Shown here in pieces: positions 1 to 8,045 of a DNA stretch of 64,000 nt (positions within the stretch are counted from its first letter, which is position 1; each line of letters begins with the position of its first letter). This stretch comes from CBDAQV01 sp965199335 (GTDB taxonomy: Bacteria; Pseudomonadota; Alphaproteobacteria; CALMVH01): NCBI GenBank assembly GCA_965199335.1, contig CBDAQZ010000001.1, forward strand, positions 372,001-436,000, given 5' to 3'. The notes under the pieces were generated by a model. That model made no database searches, was not told the origin of the DNA, and was given only the letters and a program-made list of their open reading frames with translations. Made by a program: the position numbers and the translations under genes.

Positions 1-310
1 CGAATTGTATCTGCAGCAGCTTCTGCCACATCTCTTCCTGCGTGCCGCGCAGGTAGATCACGTCCTCGGCCAGCATGCCGGGCAGGGAGATGACATGGCG
101 GCGAAAAGCCAGCAATTCGTCGATTACCTCGACCGCGCTGCCGCCGGGACCACCGTAATTGCCAAGGTAAACAATACGATCGCCCGGCTGGACTTTATCC
201 AGCAGGGCGTCGTGTATGGCTATCAAGCGGGAGATTTCACCATGTATGGCGCTTACGGCCCAGACGCGGCGGGGGCGCCCGAGTTCCGCAAACCGATCGT
301 CTATTGTCGT
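1..310 (-). CDS. Metallophosphoesterase family protein, C-terminus beyond the window
   Basis: Reading the minus strand gives an open frame with RRVWAVSAIHGE, then GDRIVYLGNYGGPGG, then LPGMLAEDVIYLRGTQEEMW. The order matches a calcineurin-like phosphoesterase (metal motif GD-x-HG, then GD-x-x-DRG). Two expected metal-binding aspartates are replaced: GDIHG reads SAIHG and GDY reads GNY, so metal binding may be altered or lost. The frame is open from position 325, but no ATG, GTG or TTG occurs before the first motif. An ACG at 310-308 lies 9 nt after an AAGG and is the best-placed start; ATA at 304-302 is the alternative. The gene overlaps the cdnL stop, so translation may be coupled. It continues beyond position 1. 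The family assignment is fairly safe; the substrate is unknown. Confidence 0.65.
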
Positions 311-311
311 T

Positions 312-812
312 TTAAGCGGCCTTCTTCAGGACTTCTTCCAGCCGTTCCGCTGCCTTGCCTTCGTCGATCTTCTCGACAGCGGCAAGTTCGCGGGCCAGAC
401 GATCGAGCGCCGACTGATAGATCTGGCGTTCGCTATAGGACTGCTCGGCCTGGTCGTCGGTACGGCGCAGGTCGCGAAGAACCTCGGCGATCGAAATCGG
501 ATCACCCGAGTTGATCTTGGTTTCGTATTCCTGGGCGCGGCGGCTCCACATGGCACGCTTCACGCGGCTACGGCCCTGCAATGTTTCCATCGCAGACTTA
601 AGACGCTCCTTCGAGCTCAGGCGGCGCAGGCCTGAAGTCTTGGCTTTGCCGACCGGAATCTTGAGGCGCATCCGCTCCTTGTCGAAGTGGATGGCATAAA
701 GCTGAACATCGGCACCGCCGAAGGTAAGTGTTTCCACTCCCTCAATGCAGCCAACGCCGTGAGCGGGGTATACAACGTAGTCGCCGGTGGCGAACTCAAG
801 TTTCTGAGCCAT
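312..812 (-). CDS. cdnL: CdnL/CarD-family RNA polymerase-binding regulator
   Basis: This 166-aa protein has an N-terminal RNA-polymerase-interaction domain (residues about 8-60, with GDYVVYPAHGVG and FDKERMRLKIPV). A helical DNA-binding domain follows, with the family signature MWSRRAQEYETKINSGD near residues 88-104, including the Trp that contacts the promoter minor groove in CarD proteins. In Caulobacter and mycobacteria these proteins stabilise the open promoter complex at rRNA and growth genes. The start was placed at MAQKLEF because GGAG lies just upstream; an 11-residue upstream extension is in frame but lacks a good ribosome site. The protein ends in Ala-Ala, the kind of tail used as a ClpXP degron on Caulobacter CdnL. 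A perfect 20-bp palindrome lies about 100 bp upstream. Confidence 0.95.
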   Translation of the reverse strand: MAQKLEFATGDYVVYPAHGVGCIEGVETLTFGGADVQLYAIHFDKERMRLKIPVGKAKTSGLRRLSSKERLKSAMETLQGRSRVKRAMWSRRAQEYETKINSGDPISIAEVLRDLRRTDDQAEQSYSERQIYQSALDRLARELAAVEKIDEGKAAERLEEVLKKAA

Positions 813-912
813 CGTCTCCACTCTGATATGTGCAAGGGTTTCCAAGTTAGGAATGCATATACCATTATTCGACGATTATGACAAATCTATGTTTCATAAA
901 CTGTGATTTTTT

Positions 913-932
913 TTCTTAACCATGGTTAAGAA
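913..932. promoter_or_regulatory. Perfect 20-bp palindrome with two CtrA-like half sites
   Basis: The sequence TTCTTAACCATGGTTAAGAA is its own reverse complement. It contains the CtrA-type 8-mer TTAACCAT on both strands (TTAA-N6-TTAA). It overlaps the fdxA stop codon and lies upstream of cdnL, next to an AT-rich stretch (846-912) that could hold the cdnL promoter. The T-run is on the wrong side for an intrinsic terminator of fdxA. Calling it a CtrA site is inference: the canonical spacing is N7, not N6. Confidence 0.4.
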
Positions 933-1264
933 CCATTTCCCGGCTTGTCGCTAAACTGGTCCGGGTACTTGTTCGCAACGTCTTTCCATTCATCCGCATC
1001 CGCTAAAGCCGCTTTTTTACGGGTTATGTTCGGCCAGCTGCTTGCAAAGGCGCGGTTCGCCTCGGCCAGCTGCTGGGCGCGCGGGTCGCTGTCGGGTACG
1101 ATCGCCTCGATCGGGCATTCGGGTTCGCAAACACCGCAATCGATGCATTCGTCGGGATGGATCACCAGCATGTTCTCGCCTTCGTAGAAGCAGTCTACGG
1201 GACAGACCTCCACGCAGTCGGTGTATTTGCACTTGATGCAGGCTTCTGTGACGACATACGGCAT
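926..1264 (-). CDS. fdxA: Seven-iron ferredoxin FdxA (3Fe-4S/4Fe-4S)
   Basis: This 112-aa ferredoxin begins MPYVVTEACIKCKYTDC. The cysteine layout is that of Azotobacter-type 7Fe ferredoxins: C9, C17 and C50 for a [3Fe-4S] cluster, and C21, C40, C43 and C46 (CIDCGVC) for a [4Fe-4S] cluster. The C-terminal extension of about 50 residues after the second motif is typical of the family. It is a cytoplasmic electron carrier; its partner cannot be told from the sequence. The start was placed at MPYVV after an AGGAA; 15 further codons are open upstream but match nothing in the family. It lies upstream of cdnL on the same strand. Confidence 0.96.
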   Translation of the reverse strand: MPYVVTEACIKCKYTDCVEVCPVDCFYEGENMLVIHPDECIDCGVCEPECPIEAIVPDSDPRAQQLAEANRAFASSWPNITRKKAALADADEWKDVANKYPDQFSDKPGNGS

Positions 1265-1312
1265 GTTGAATTCCTGAGAATGGACGGGCGGCATACGGCC
1301 GCCTTGCATTAT

Positions 1313-2173
1313 CTAGTCCGCCACGGCTTCCAGCGCAACCGCATCGGCAAGTTCGGCTTTGCGTTTACGCTCGTGGAAGAAGACGTACAGGCTGCCACCG
1401 ACGATCATGGCAGCGCCCCCGATCGTCGCCAGGGAAGGCGGGGCGTGCCAGATCGCCCATTGCAGGATCATGCTCCAGACCAGGATCGCGTAGGTATAAG
1501 GCGCCGTGACGCTGGTAGGGGCGTAGCGGCAGGCGATGTTGAAGCAATACTGGCCGCAACCACCGGCAAGGCCCAGCCCGACCATCAGGACCAGATCGTG
1601 CGGAACCGGCGTGACGAACGAACCGACCGTGGCAAGCCCGGCAATCGCCGTGCCGAAAATCGACAGGTAGAACAGGATGGTTAGCGGCAGCTCGGTCCGC
1701 GCCAGCGTCCTGATCCACATTGTGGTCAGGGCGTTGATGAGGCCCGCGAACAGGGCGATGCCGATGCCAAGGCTGATACCGCCGCCGGGATGCATGATGA
1801 TCAGGGCGCCCGCGAAGCCGACAATCACGGCAATCCAGCTGTGCAGCCCGACCTTCTCGCGCAGGATCGGCCCCGACAGCGCGACAAGGAAAAGCGAATC
1901 CGCGTAATAGACCGACATGACGTCGCCCAAGGGCTGTGTCTCCAGGGCGGTCACCATTAGGGAGAATACGACCACGCCCGCCAGTGCTCGCCACAGATGG
2001 CCGAAAACGCGTTTTGTTTTTAGCGTATGCGTACCCTGCCGCATCACCAGAGGCGCAATCGGGATGAAGCCGAACAGGAAACGGAAGAATGCGATTTCCT
2101 GCGGCGGGTAATTCCCGCCCAGCAGCTTCTGGCCTGCGTTCATGCAGGCGAAGCACAACGTTGCCAGCAACAT
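1313..2173 (-). CDS. DMT-superfamily EamA transporter
   Basis: This protein of about 286 aa is almost entirely hydrophobic helices arranged as two EamA repeats (ten predicted segments). Recognisable segments include MLLATLCFACMN at the start and GAAMIVGGSLYVFF near the end. EamA proteins are inner-membrane exporters of metabolites or amino acids; the substrate cannot be inferred. ATG 2173 was chosen because AAGGGG lies 9 nt upstream. Conserved-looking residues (NIPKG) lie just before it, so translation may begin earlier, at GTG 2179 or at a CTG at 2215-2213 that overlaps the stop codon of the upstream receiver-like gene. Longer in-frame extensions only read through that gene. Confidence 0.85.
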   Translation of the reverse strand: MLLATLCFACMNAGQKLLGGNYPPQEIAFFRFLFGFIPIAPLVMRQGTHTLKTKRVFGHLWRALAGVVVFSLMVTALETQPLGDVMSVYYADSLFLVALSGPILREKVGLHSWIAVIVGFAGALIIMHPGGGISLGIGIALFAGLINALTTMWIRTLARTELPLTILFYLSIFGTAIAGLATVGSFVTPVPHDLVLMVGLGLAGGCGQYCFNIACRYAPTSVTAPYTYAILVWSMILQWAIWHAPPSLATIGGAAMIVGGSLYVFFHERKRKAELADAVALEAVAD

Positions 2174-2211
2174 GAACACGATCCCCTTGGGGATATTGTC
2201 CTGAGCGATTT

Positions 2212-2673
2212 TCAGAGTATGGCTGCGTGCACGAGGGATGCCGACACTGGATACGGCTCGTCTAGAACGCGCTTCGCCTGTATCCGCCGTGCGGGCGGGT
2301 GGGCCAGGTACGCTTCCGCAAATCCCGGCGCCCGGTCTTTCCAGCCGCCAACCGAAACGTCGCAACCAGCTTCCTTCTGCCGGTTGCACAAGGCTGGGCT
2401 GTTCGAAGCCGCAATCAAGAGGCCGTCATACCCGTTTTCCCTGACATCGTGGACGAATGCGACGCCCGATGGATCGGAGTCCGGCATATGACCGTTGATC
2501 ATCACGATGCGGATATCAGGATTCTGTTGCAAAACGCTTCGGGCGGCGGCATTGGTCCGCGCCACCAGCAACTCGGCGATTTCGCCCAGCGCTATTGCGT
2601 AGCCTGCCGTAACATCCTCGTTATCTTCCACCGCAAGAACTTTTGGCAGAGAGGATAGTGTCATGATGCTCAT
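2212..2673 (-). CDS. Receiver-like protein lacking the phosphoacceptor aspartate
   Basis: The N-terminal 120 residues resemble a CheY-type receiver domain: KVLAVEDNEDV gives the acidic pocket (E16, D17), followed by a beta strand ending IVMINGHMPDSDPSG. In normal receivers the residue three before Met-Pro is the phosphorylated Asp; here it is Asn60. The conserved Lys is not clearly placed. There is no output domain in the 153 residues. It may be a pseudo-receiver that binds a partner without phosphotransfer. It lies immediately upstream of, and just touches, the EamA transporter frame. The start could be MSIM (2673) or MTLSS (2664). Confidence 0.7.
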   Translation of the reverse strand: MSIMTLSSLPKVLAVEDNEDVTAGYAIALGEIAELLVARTNAAARSVLQQNPDIRIVMINGHMPDSDPSGVAFVHDVRENGYDGLLIAASNSPALCNRQKEAGCDVSVGGWKDRAPGFAEAYLAHPPARRIQAKRVLDEPYPVSASLVHAAIL

Positions 2674-2751
2674 GGAAAACTCTGAAGTGTTGTTCGTACG
2701 CGGCCGAACTATCGCGCCATAAAATGCAAAAAATCAAGGAAAAATTAATAA

Positions 2752-5607
2752 TTACCCGATGCAGCCTATCTCGTAAGCGATTGCCGTCGAGATGCGGCGC
2801 ATTAGTTCGTAAATGGAAAGCAGCGGTTCGAAGATGACGCGGGTTTCGTGTTCGTAGTTCTGCGCGTCCTCGCTGTCATAGCTGGCGGCTTCCCCGAAAT
2901 CCTGGCTGGCGCTGTCTGCTTCGTGCGCGGGGAAGACGCGTTTCAGGGACTCGACGGCATCGGGAACGTTCAGCTGTAGGATCTGCAGGAAGACGCGCCG
3001 GTTGGCGGAATCGTTGCGGGTCGAGAATTCCGGCACCTGCGTACCCAGCACATACGTCTCGTGGATGATGGCGATGCGGATCGCATTCAGCAGCGACAGC
3101 GTCGTTCCCGCCCCCTGCCGGTCGCCGATGGTTTGCAGCCCTACGCTTAGCTGGGCGAAATCGTCGAACAGGTGGCAGAAGATCTTCACCTGCTCGGCAT
3201 GCACGTTCCAGTCTTCCAGCGCCCTGGCGATCCTGCGGAAGGCAAGCGCGCGTAAGGTATCGTGCGATGCGGCGGCGCGCAGCAGCCACAGGCCGGGGTC
3301 GAGGGTATCGACATAGGCCTTCAGTGCGTGCGGGTTGCTGAGCGAGGCGCCGCGTTCGATCATCGCCATGATGGCGCGGAAGCGCGGCGAACTTTCATAC
3401 AGGCTCTGGAATCGGTCGGGATCGTGTTCGATCGCCTCGCCCGCGCCGCCGACCGTGTTGGCGAACAGGCCCAACTGCTGCAGGATGGCGTTGTGCGGGA
3501 TGGCGCGGAACTGACTGATCTGCGGCCGGGTCAGAGTTTCGCTGGCGTCCATACGCTTGGTCGCGCGGCTGCCTGTGCGGTACAGCAGGTTGGGGCCATA
3601 CGTGCCAAGCAGCACGGCATAGTCGGGATCGGCAATCAGGCCGCTCTGAAACTCCTTGGTCGTGGTCAGGAATTCGGTGACGTAGTCGCGCTCGTGATAG
3701 AACGGGTCGACCTCCCTTGTCCGGCTGCCGATGCGCCATTCCAGGATCGTCGTCAGCACCGCCAGGCTGGAGGCCTCGTCCATGAAATACAGATAGCCGT
3801 CGCCGCCCTGGAAACTTGATTCCTGCTTGTAGCGGATGTCGCGGTCGGCGATCATCTGCATGACATGGGGCGGGCTCAGGTAATCCAGCCGGTCGTGAAC
3901 GCCGCCGGGATGGCCGCCACGGCCCACCGACTCCCCATGCGTGTCGAAGAACACCAGCTCGACATCGTCCAGCCGGTGGCGATCGAACAGATGGATGATG
4001 CGTTCCTTCAACCGCTCGATCGAACCGGTGGCGGCAGGCTGGCCGATGAAACGCCCGGCATCGGAATAGCCGGTCTGGATGCACAGCCTGCCGACTTTAC
4101 GCAGGTAGTCGCGGTAGTGCGGATTGTCGATCAGCTGGCCGATGATGCGGCTGCCGTCCTGCAATGCTTTCTCGGTTTCGAACAGCGGGCAGATTTCCAG
4201 TCTGTCCTCGATCCCGAACAGCTTGGCGTAGTAGAGCGCGACCAGAGGCGTAAACGCGGATTCGCATTCTGCGATCAGAAAGCGGACGGGGATGGTGCCG
4301 TCCATGTATTTCAGCATCTGAGCCACGGTCATGAACAGGCGCTTGGCGGAGGTGCGCTCGGCGATCAGCGAGCCGAAATTGATCGTGGCCGGCTGCACTG
4401 TCGCGATCAATTCGGTGATCGCGGCCAGATAGGACTGGCGGAAGCGCGGGTCGTCCGGTTCGCTGGCAAGACCGACACGCTTGCGGATGGCGTTGTGGAG
4501 CTGTGTCGAGTTGATGCGGACATGGGTGCGGGCCAGCGCGATGCCGTTACCCGCGATCTCCGCGCGCAACAGTATCAGCCGCATCGCCACCGCCTCGTCC
4601 GCCAGTTCGATGGCGCGGTCCATGGCGGGCATGACATGGTCGGACAGCAGGCCCGAGCGATCCTGCGTCGCGGCGAGGTTTTGCGACAATAGACGTACGG
4701 CCTCACGGCTGGCGCTTTCGCCGGCGTGGAAATTGCTGAAGACCTCGATCTCCTCCGAGATTTCCGCCGCGCCCTGGCCGAGCGCGGTTTCGACGACGCG
4801 CAGCGCCAGCAGCACGTCGTTCGAGTCGACCATCGCTTGCAGGTCTTCGATCTCCCGCCTGATCCACGCGAACGCGGTGGACTGTGTCAGCAACCGCTTG
4901 GCGAGCATGTCGGCAAAGGAAATATCGGAGCGCCCGTCGAGGTCGTAGCCGACCCAGCTGGCGATGGTGACGAGGGCAGGGGTCAGGCCGCGCCAATCCT
5001 CCGGCCACGTATTGCGCGCCACGTCGATGGCGATGCGCCACATGCGTCGCAGCGCCAGGCGGATATTGCCGATGGCCTCGAGGGACAGCTTGTGTTCGGC
5101 GTCGAGCGTCAGCGGCTCGTCGGGCTTGTGCGCGACGGCGGCGATGTCGAACGCCGCATCGCCGGTGGTGGCCAGCCGGTTCATCGCATGCATCAGCGCG
5201 CCGCTGACCGTGAAGGTGGGATGGGCTGTCATGACGATGCCGAAGCCGGCGAATTCGACCGCGCGGCGGTAATCGTCGAAACTGCCATTCGCCATCGCCG
5301 TGAACAGCGCCGTCAGCCGCGCCTCGTTATGCGCGATGTCTGTGTCACCCAGATAGGCCCCAAGCTGCGCGGCACGATCCTTGAAGCCTGCGACTGTCAG
5401 ATGCTGGACCAGCCGTTCCAGCATGCCCCAGCCGATTGCGCCTGAGGCCAGCCGTTCCCCGATCTCCAGCGCCAGGCGCAGGACGGGATTGGCTGTGGGG
5501 TCGGATAAAGCGGCTTTCTGACAGTCCCGGAGCCGGTCGGCCAGATCTGCGGCAGTGGCGGCGGCATCAAAGCCCGGCGGGCAATCGAACAGGCTTTCCT
5601 GTGTCAC
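2752..5607 (-). CDS. Divergent phosphoenolpyruvate carboxylase family protein
   Basis: At 951 aa this protein is the size of bacterial PEP carboxylase and keeps the family's landmarks in order: VMTAHPTF (127-132, catalytic-His region), SWVGYDLDG, a GYSDAG segment, GESVGRGGHPGG near residue 560, QGGDGYLYF and QFRAIPHNA. PEP carboxylase adds bicarbonate to PEP to give oxaloacetate. Several normally invariant positions differ: TAHPTE reads TAHPTF, GGDRDGN reads GYDLDGR, the first FHGRGG is DTHGES, and the C-terminal NTG is absent (ends GCIG). It may be a lineage-specific subfamily with altered regulation or activity. The start is GTG at 5607. It is divergently transcribed from metF across 50 bp. 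Confidence 0.78.
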   Translation of the reverse strand: MTQESLFDCPPGFDAAATAADLADRLRDCQKAALSDPTANPVLRLALEIGERLASGAIGWGMLERLVQHLTVAGFKDRAAQLGAYLGDTDIAHNEARLTALFTAMANGSFDDYRRAVEFAGFGIVMTAHPTFTVSGALMHAMNRLATTGDAAFDIAAVAHKPDEPLTLDAEHKLSLEAIGNIRLALRRMWRIAIDVARNTWPEDWRGLTPALVTIASWVGYDLDGRSDISFADMLAKRLLTQSTAFAWIRREIEDLQAMVDSNDVLLALRVVETALGQGAAEISEEIEVFSNFHAGESASREAVRLLSQNLAATQDRSGLLSDHVMPAMDRAIELADEAVAMRLILLRAEIAGNGIALARTHVRINSTQLHNAIRKRVGLASEPDDPRFRQSYLAAITELIATVQPATINFGSLIAERTSAKRLFMTVAQMLKYMDGTIPVRFLIAECESAFTPLVALYYAKLFGIEDRLEICPLFETEKALQDGSRIIGQLIDNPHYRDYLRKVGRLCIQTGYSDAGRFIGQPAATGSIERLKERIIHLFDRHRLDDVELVFFDTHGESVGRGGHPGGVHDRLDYLSPPHVMQMIADRDIRYKQESSFQGGDGYLYFMDEASSLAVLTTILEWRIGSRTREVDPFYHERDYVTEFLTTTKEFQSGLIADPDYAVLLGTYGPNLLYRTGSRATKRMDASETLTRPQISQFRAIPHNAILQQLGLFANTVGGAGEAIEHDPDRFQSLYESSPRFRAIMAMIERGASLSNPHALKAYVDTLDPGLWLLRAAASHDTLRALAFRRIARALEDWNVHAEQVKIFCHLFDDFAQLSVGLQTIGDRQGAGTTLSLLNAIRIAIIHETYVLGTQVPEFSTRNDSANRRVFLQILQLNVPDAVESLKRVFPAHEADSASQDFGEAASYDSEDAQNYEHETRVIFEPLLSIYELMRRISTAIAYEIGCIG

Positions 5608-5657
5608 GTGGCTGCACTCTCGTACTTTGCAAATGAGGGTGTTATAGACCGGCCGGC

Positions 5658-6536
5658 ATGTCAGACTCTAATCATTTGACCGTAAGCTTCGAATTCTTCC
5701 CGCCCAAGACGGAGAAGCTGGAAACGCAACTCTGGGCGGCCGTGGACCGGCTGGCGGTCCTGAGCCCGTCATTCCTGTCGGTCACGTACGGCGCCGGCGG
5801 CTCTACGCGGGAGCGGACGCACCAGATCGTCGAGACCATACAGAAGAAAACCGGCATCCCAGCGGCCGCGCATCTGACCTGCGTCGCCGCGACGCGGGCA
5901 GAGATCGACGCCATCGCCGAGGAATACTGGCAGGCGGGCATTCGCCACATCGTCGCGCTGCGTGGCGATCCGCCGGGCGGTTTGGGCGGCGCCTACGAAC
6001 CGTATCCTGGTGGCTATGCCTACGCCTGCGACCTGATCGCGGGCCTGCGCCGTCTACACGATTTCGAGATCAGCACAGCCGCCTATCCCGAAACTCACCC
6101 CGCCGCGCTGAGCGCAGAGGCCGACCTGGAAAACCTGAAACGCAAGATCGATGCCGGTGCGACCCGGGCGCTGACGCAGTTCTTTTTCGATGTCGGCGCG
6201 TTCCTGCGTTTCCGTGACCGCGCGGCGGCGGCGGGGATAACGGTGCCGATCGTGCCGGGTATCCTGCCGGTGCTGAACTTTGCCAAGGCCAAGGAGTTCG
6301 CCCGGTCTTGCGGTGCAAGTATACCCAAGGACTTCGCCAGCCAGTTCGAGGACCTGGGGGAGGACGACGTGATGCAGCGCGAAGCCGTCGCCATCATCGT
6401 CGCCACCGACATGTGCCGCGAACTGAAGCAGCACGGGGTGGAGGAATTTCACTTTTACACGCTGAACCGCGCCGAACTGTCGGAGGGTGTGTGCCGGCTG
6501 TTGGGCGTGGAGCCGAAAATGAAGGCGGAAATTTAA
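5658..6536 (+). CDS. metF: 5,10-methylenetetrahydrofolate reductase
   Basis: This 292-aa FAD enzyme reduces methylenetetrahydrofolate to 5-methyltetrahydrofolate, the methyl donor for MetH encoded just downstream. Family motifs are clear: FEFFPPKTE at the N-terminus, SVTYGAGGS, HLTCVAATR, IVALRGDPP and FYTLNRAE near the C-terminus. The length is normal for bacterial MetF and the reading frame is intact. metF and metH are on the same strand, but a 168-bp gap holding a palindromic repeat separates them, so they may not be a simple operon. Confidence 0.96.
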   Translation: MSDSNHLTVSFEFFPPKTEKLETQLWAAVDRLAVLSPSFLSVTYGAGGSTRERTHQIVETIQKKTGIPAAAHLTCVAATRAEIDAIAEEYWQAGIRHIVALRGDPPGGLGGAYEPYPGGYAYACDLIAGLRRLHDFEISTAAYPETHPAALSAEADLENLKRKIDAGATRALTQFFFDVGAFLRFRDRAAAAGITVPIVPGILPVLNFAKAKEFARSCGASIPKDFASQFEDLGEDDVMQREAVAIIVATDMCRELKQHGVEEFHFYTLNRAELSEGVCRLLGVEPKMKAEI

Positions 6537-6541
6537 ACGTC

Positions 6542-6624
6542 GTCATTCCGGTGCAAAGCGCCGGAATCCATACATTATCGAAGCATTATTGATGGTATGG
6601 CTTCCGTGCTGCGCACGGAATGAC
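6542..6624. repeat. Palindromic intergenic repeat, GTCATTCC type (copy 1)
   Basis: The outer arms GTCATTCCG (6542-6550) and CGGAATGAC (6616-6624) pair. Inside are two smaller hairpins, CCGG-x9-CCGG and CCGTGC-tgc-GCACGG, flanking a CCATAC/GTATGG pair. Related elements lie at 39008-39042, 61043-61079 and 63047-63124. It sits between metF and metH and could act as a transcription attenuator or be a REP/MITE-like element. Confidence 0.65.
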
Positions 6625-6704
6625 AATTAAAGGACTGCCAAAGAAAAATTGTGGCTGTTAGTCAATAACTTTTTCAACGCTACACAGCGTGATAATGTCC
6701 CCGT

Positions 6705-8045
6705 ATGACCAACATCCTAGACGCCCTCTCCAATCGTGTTCTGCTCTGCGACGGCGGCACGGGCAGCCGTGTCCAGTCGATGACGCTCGATGTCGAAAAG
6801 GACTATTGGGGGCAGGAGAATTGCACCGAGGTTCTGAACCTGTCGCGGCCCGACATCGTGCGCGAGATCCATCGCGGCTATCTGCAGGCCGGGGCGGACA
6901 TGGTGGAAACCAACACCTTCGGCAGCTCGCCGATCACGCTGGGCGAGTTCGACGACCTGACCGACCGCGCCTTCGAGATCAGCAAGATCGCGGCCGAGCT
7001 GGCGCGCGAGGCGATCGAGGAGTTTTCGGGCGACGGACGCGAACGCTTCGTCATCGGCGCGGTGGGGCCGGGCACCAAGCTGCCGAGCCTCGGCCATATC
7101 GGTTACGACCCGCTGGAAGCCGGGCTGATCGTCCAGGCGGAGGGGCTGATCGCGGGCGGCGTGGACGCCATCCTGATCGAGACCTGCCAAGACCCGCTGC
7201 AGATCAAGGCGGCGGTCAACGCCGCCAAGGCGGCGAGGACCAAAGCAGGCAAGGATACGCCGATCTTCGTCCAGGTCACGGTCGAGACCACCGGCACGCT
7301 GCTGGTCGGCCCCGACATCGCCGCCGCTGCCACCGTGGTCGATGCGCTGGACGTGCCGCTGATCGGACTCAATTGCGCCACCGGCCCGCAACAGATGGCC
7401 GAGCATGTCAAATGGCTGGCGGAAAACTGGAAAGGTCTGACCTCGTGCCAGCCCAATGCCGGCCTGCCCGAGCTGATCGAGGGCCGCACGCATTATCCCC
7501 TGTCGCCAGAGGAGATGACGCTGTGGATGGAGCGGCTGGTGTTCGAGGACGGGCTGAACCTGATCGGCGGCTGCTGCGGCACCAATATCCAGCATATCGC
7601 CGCATTGGACGCCATGCTACGCAAGCACGCCGGCGGCAAGGACAGGCCCCGAGCCGGTGCGGCGGAAATCCTTCTGGATGCCGTCGGTTGCCTCCCTGTA
7701 CAACCAGGTCACGCTGCGGCAGGAGAACGCCTATTTCTCCATCGGCGAACGCTGCAATGCCAATGGCAGCAAGAAATGGCGCGAGCTGCAGGAGAAAGGC
7801 GACTGGGACGGCTGCGTCGACATGGGCCGCGAACAGGTGGCCGAGGGATCGAACGCGCTCGACATCTGCACCGCCTTCGTCGGCCGCGACGAGGTGATGG
7901 AGATGGACGCCGTGGTCAAGCGCATGACGGGCCGCGTCAACGCGCCGCTGGTGATCGATTCGACCGAACTGCCGGTGATCGAAAGCGCGCTGAAGCTGTA
8001 CGGCGGCAAGGCTATCATCAATTCCATCAACTTCGAAGACGGTGA
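6705..8045 (+). CDS. metH: Methionine synthase MetH, N-terminal part (frameshifted)
   Basis: Residues 1 to about 315 are the homocysteine-binding barrel of cobalamin-dependent methionine synthase: LLCDGGTGSRVQSM, VETNTFGSS, GPGTKLPSLGHIGYD, and the zinc-ligand cysteines in LNCATGP and GGCCGTN. MetH methylates homocysteine using methyltetrahydrofolate made by MetF. The real homology ends near 7650; the rest of this frame, to the stop at 8045, is unrelated residues created by a frame change. The pterin, cobalamin and reactivation domains continue one frame over (7657-10200). Removing one C from the CCCC at 7647-7650 joins both parts into a single protein of about 1164 aa, the normal length. Confidence 0.9.
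   Translation: MTNILDALSNRVLLCDGGTGSRVQSMTLDVEKDYWGQENCTEVLNLSRPDIVREIHRGYLQAGADMVETNTFGSSPITLGEFDDLTDRAFEISKIAAELAREAIEEFSGDGRERFVIGAVGPGTKLPSLGHIGYDPLEAGLIVQAEGLIAGGVDAILIETCQDPLQIKAAVNAAKAARTKAGKDTPIFVQVTVETTGTLLVGPDIAAAATVVDALDVPLIGLNCATGPQQMAEHVKWLAENWKGLTSCQPNAGLPELIEGRTHYPLSPEEMTLWMERLVFEDGLNLIGGCCGTNIQHIAALDAMLRKHAGGKDRPRAGAAEILLDAVGCLPVQPGHAAAGERLFLHRRTLQCQWQQEMARAAGERRLGRLRRHGPRTGGRGIERARHLHRLRRPRRGDGDGRRGQAHDGPRQRAAGDRFDRTAGDRKRAEAVRRQGYHQFHQLRRR
7647..7650 (+). other. metH: Probable single-base frameshift in metH (CCCC tract)
   Basis: Upstream of this run metH is in one frame and downstream in the next. Dropping one C gives ...GGKDRPEPVRRKSFWMPSVAS..., a natural linker between the homocysteine and pterin domains. 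No other lesion was seen across 3.5 kb. This could be a recent mutation, phase-variable slippage, or a base-calling error in a homopolymer. Confidence 0.85.

Noticed and set aside
903..932. Palindrome plus T-run as an intrinsic terminator for fdxA
   Set aside because: On the fdxA strand the run is A after the hairpin, not T, and the palindrome already includes the stop codon.
5608..6704. SAM or SAH riboswitch upstream of metF or metH
   Set aside because: The metF leader is only 50 bp and the metF-metH gap is occupied by a palindromic repeat; no riboswitch core was recognised.
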